Source: CAYGFH01 sp964356315 (GTDB taxonomy: Bacteria; Patescibacteriota; Microgenomatia; UBA10105; UBA927). Taken from it: 16,987 bases of DNA. Below, piece after piece: positions 15,247-16,987 of the stretch. Each line of letters starts with the position of its first letter. Position 1 is the stretch's first letter. Made by a program: the position numbers and the translations under genes. The notes under the pieces are model-generated. The model saw only the letters and a list, made by a program, of their open reading frames with translations, was not told the origin of the DNA and did no database searches. Where the stretch lies: positions 1 through 16,987 of the forward strand of contig CAYHHA010000029.1 of NCBI GenBank assembly GCA_964356315.1, given 5' to 3'.

Positions 15247-15274
15247 AGTATACCGCAAACGCTGTATTTTTCTA
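15247..15274 (-). promoter_or_regulatory. Possible internal promoter before gatC
   Basis: TATACT (15252-15247) matches the -10 consensus at 5 of 6 positions. A weak -35-like TAGAAA (15274-15269, 4 of 6) lies 16 bp upstream and covers the glnA stop codon. Transcription would start at or next to the gatC ATG, giving a nearly leaderless message. Weak evidence. Confidence 0.25.
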
Positions 15275-16618
15275 CATACTGGTGAAATACCGATCGATTT
15301 CCCATTCGGTCACACTTCGGCGGTAGCTATCCCACTCTTGATTTTTGGCTTCGAGATAGCGCTTCCATGTATAGTCTCCAAATGTTTTTCTGACAATCGT
15401 CCCTTTTTCGATTTCCTCAATTGCCTCTCCCAGACTTGATGGCAACTTCGTAATATAGCGTGATGCAAGCTTCGCATCATCAAATTCAAACACGTTTTCT
15501 TCAACCGGTTTCGGTGCCTTGAGTTGTTGCTTAATGCCTTCCAATCCTGCTTTTAAGAATACTGCGAACGTTAAATATGGACTGGCAGACGGATCCGGAC
15601 AGCGCACCTCAAACCGAGTTGCTTTATTCTCTGTTCCTTTAGAAATTTTCGGAACTCTAATGAGTGCGGATCTATTGATCCGTGCCCATGATACATAGGC
15701 TGGTGCTTCAAACCCTGGCGTTAACCGTTTGTACGAATTCACAATTGGAGCAAACACTCCAGCGATTTCTCTGGCATACTTTAATTGTCCCGCAAGAAAT
15801 TGATAGGCAACTCCCGACAATCCATACGCATCTTTGGGATCATACATCGCATTTGTTGACCCTTTCCACAAACTTTGATGTGTATGCATCCCGCTTCCAT
15901 TTACCCCATGAAATGGCTTTGGCATAAAGGTGGCATGGTACCCGTTTTGATACGCGATAAACCGAGTGGCCATCTTGAGTGTCATGGTGTTATCCGCCAT
16001 GCGAAGGGCTTTATCGTACTTAATATCTATTTCGTGTTGATTATCCGCTACTTCATGCGTACTTGTCTCAGATGCAATACCCATACTATCCAATCCTTCA
16101 ATAATTCTCCTTTTTATCGTATAGGATTTATCCATGATAAGATCAAAATAATATCCATTACCACGAGTCTCCCTACGGATTGTTCCATCGGGATCTTTTG
16201 GGAAAAGGAAGAATTCACATTCCGGCCCAGTATAATAGTCATACCCCACTGCGTTTACCTCAGCGATTACTCTCTTGAGAATATTTCTCGGATCTCCCTC
16301 AAACGGCTCGTGATTTGGGGTATACACATCACATATTAGTCGTGCAACGGTACCTGTTTCTCCATCATTTCTCCACGGAACAATTGCGTAGGTTGCGATG
16401 TCCGGCATTAAATACATATCCGATTCATGAATGCGGGCAAATCCTTCAATGGATGAGCCGTCAATCCATACGCCGCGAGTCAGCGCATCTTCCAGATTGT
16501 ACACAGGAATAGTCGAACTTTTTATATTTCCCAGAAAATCGTTAAATTGCAAATCAACGAATGCCACTTTGTCTTTTTTTGCTTTTGAGAGCAGTTCTTT
16601 CACTTCATCTTTTGCCAT
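15272..16618 (-). CDS. glnA: Glutamine synthetase, GSI-alpha type
   Basis: The enzyme makes glutamine from glutamate, ammonia and ATP. The 448 residues carry the full type I set: DGSSIEGFARIHESDMYL (53-70), GPECEFFLF (131-139), the NGSGMHTHQSL ammonia/Glu site (240-250), NRSALIRVP (315-323) and FEVRCPDPSASPYL (336-349). Arg62 sits at the position that mediates glutamine feedback inhibition in B. subtilis GlnA. Length is close to the Bacillus enzyme, and the adenylylation-site region of GSI-beta enzymes is absent. This indicates an alpha-type enzyme controlled by feedback and expression rather than adenylylation. The ATG at 16618 is chosen; a GTG-initiated extension of 35 Arg-rich residues would be encoded by the hairpin leader. 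Confidence 0.97.
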   Translation of the reverse strand: MAKDEVKELLSKAKKDKVAFVDLQFNDFLGNIKSSTIPVYNLEDALTRGVWIDGSSIEGFARIHESDMYLMPDIATYAIVPWRNDGETGTVARLICDVYTPNHEPFEGDPRNILKRVIAEVNAVGYDYYTGPECEFFLFPKDPDGTIRRETRGNGYYFDLIMDKSYTIKRRIIEGLDSMGIASETSTHEVADNQHEIDIKYDKALRMADNTMTLKMATRFIAYQNGYHATFMPKPFHGVNGSGMHTHQSLWKGSTNAMYDPKDAYGLSGVAYQFLAGQLKYAREIAGVFAPIVNSYKRLTPGFEAPAYVSWARINRSALIRVPKISKGTENKATRFEVRCPDPSASPYLTFAVFLKAGLEGIKQQLKAPKPVEENVFEFDDAKLASRYITKLPSSLGEAIEEIEKGTIVRKTFGDYTWKRYLEAKNQEWDSYRRSVTEWEIDRYFTSM

Positions 16619-16642
16619 ATGAATATTTACCCGCCTATAAAC

Positions 16643-16732
16643 GCTCCGTGAGCCATCCCGCTTTACGGGATAAGGCAAACGGTAAGCTATGGTGGGCCTC
16701 CTAAATACGACGCGTCCCGCCACATGCGGGAC
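16643..16732 (-). promoter_or_regulatory. Structured 5' leader of glnA (tandem hairpins)
   Basis: The leader can form three stems in order. The first is GTCCCGC/GCGGGAC (16714-16720 with 16726-16732, 7 bp, 5-nt loop). The second is ATCCCG/CGGGAT (16655-16660 with 16666-16671, 6 bp, 5-nt loop). One nucleotide further downstream is GCTC/GAGC (16643-16653, 4 bp, 3-nt loop). The first two share the TCCCG core, so they can also pair with each other in alternative folds. No T-run follows any stem. The position between an ANTAR gene and glnA suggests RNA-level control. Confidence 0.6.
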
Positions 16733-16757
16733 AACAATGTCTTTTTATATTGGAGAT

Positions 16758-16773
16758 ATCACATCATCGTGAT
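16758..16773. repeat. Dyad near the glnA transcription start
   Basis: ATCAC and GTGAT flank a 6-bp centre. The dyad begins about 4 bp downstream of the expected +1 at about 16777. It could be a DNA operator or, as RNA, a 5-bp stem with a 6-nt loop at the very 5' end of the leader. Confidence 0.4.
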
Positions 16774-16783
16774 TCTTGTGCTT

Positions 16784-16812
16784 ATAGTAGAAAATATTTA
16801 CGAAGTTGTCAA
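16784..16812 (-). promoter_or_regulatory. Sigma70-type promoter of glnA
   Basis: On the minus strand a perfect -35 box TTGACA (16812-16807) and TACTAT (16789-16784, 5 of 6) are separated by exactly 17 bp. The -35 box begins 5 bp beyond the stop codon of the upstream ANTAR gene. Expected transcription start is near 16777, giving a leader of about 160 nt before glnA. Confidence 0.75.
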
Positions 16813-16817
16813 CAGTA

Positions 16818-16987
16818 TCACAACGCTTCGGTGATAATAATTGCCTCGGCGATCTCTTTTAAGGATTTTCTACGGTCCATGCTCTCTTTCATAATAATTC
16901 TGTGTGCAGTGTCTTCAGAAATTGATTTACGTTTCATGAGAATGCCTTTTGCTTTTTCAACAAGTTTACGAAGTTCCAACGCATCTT
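16818..16987 (-). CDS. ANTAR-domain regulator, C-terminal fragment (runs off the right edge)
   Basis: Only the last 55 codons are in the window, ending with TGA at 16820-16818. They form almost exactly one ANTAR domain: DALELRKLVEKAKGILM, then KRKSISEDTAHRIIMKESM, then RRKSLKEIAEAIII. The AKGILM turn, the ISEDTAHR helix and the final EIAEAII helix are diagnostic. ANTAR domains bind paired RNA hairpins and cause transcription antitermination, usually as the output of a response regulator or GAF-containing protein. The sensory part lies outside the window. Its position next to glnA and a hairpin-rich leader suggests glnA as a target, which is an inference. Confidence 0.9.
   Translation of the reverse strand, partial: DALELRKLVEKAKGILMKRKSISEDTAHRIIMKESMDRRKSLKEIAEAIIITEAL

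Noticed and set aside
16619..16723. GTG-initiated N-terminal extension of glnA (35 extra residues)
   Set aside because: The extension is Arg-rich, unlike any glutamine synthetase N-terminus, and is encoded by the hairpin leader. The ATG at 16618 gives the normal GSI-alpha length and puts the feedback Arg at position 62.
16714..16732. Hairpin as intrinsic terminator of the ANTAR gene
   Set aside because: It lies about 85 bp after the stop codon and downstream of the glnA promoter, with no T-run on the minus strand.
13522..16820. Recoded UGA (as in Gracilibacteria/SR1)
   Set aside because: TGA ends gatA and the ANTAR gene at family-appropriate C-termini, so the standard bacterial code applies.

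Overview
All 18 genes found in this 17 kb window lie on the minus strand, so transcription runs from high to low coordinates. The gene content, many 1-20 bp gaps and short overlaps, standard use of TGA as a stop, the short ATP synthase delta subunit and the enlarged a subunit suggest a compact bacterial genome. A Patescibacteria (CPR)-like organism is my best guess. This is an inference from style and protein features, not from a marker gene. No rRNA, tRNA, CRISPR array or insertion sequence was seen.

In transcription order, the right part (about 11.2-17.0 kb) is a nitrogen/amide block. It starts with the C-terminal ANTAR domain of a regulator cut by the window edge. A near-consensus promoter and a roughly 160-nt leader with several hairpins follow. 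Next come glutamine synthetase (glnA), gatC, gatA, a type I-like L-asparaginase and gatB. The last four are packed with 2-bp gaps or 4-8 bp overlaps. Together they could release ammonia from Asn, fix it into Gln, and use Gln to amidate mischarged Glu-tRNA(Gln) and/or Asp-tRNA(Asn). The asparaginase inside gatCAB, the altered amidase signature of GatA and the ANTAR gene upstream of the glnA leader are the most interesting points of the window.

A Bro-N/DinD-like gene of phage-antirepressor type overlaps the end of gatB, followed by dnaE (DNA polymerase III alpha, 1067 aa). Downstream is a complete F1Fo ATP synthase operon in the order atpI-like, B, E, F, H, A, G, D, C. It carries a palindrome and promoter-like sequence at its head, a strong ribosome-binding site before atpE, hairpins after atpE, and a run of heptamer repeats between atpD and atpC. 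The a subunit has a 65-70 residue outward-facing insert, the delta subunit is about two thirds of the usual length, and the c subunit looks proton-type with a degenerate glycine motif. At the left edge a separate promoter candidate precedes the start of a secreted protein cut by the window boundary.

No stretch above 300 bases lacks a gene. The largest gap is the ~200-bp glnA leader.
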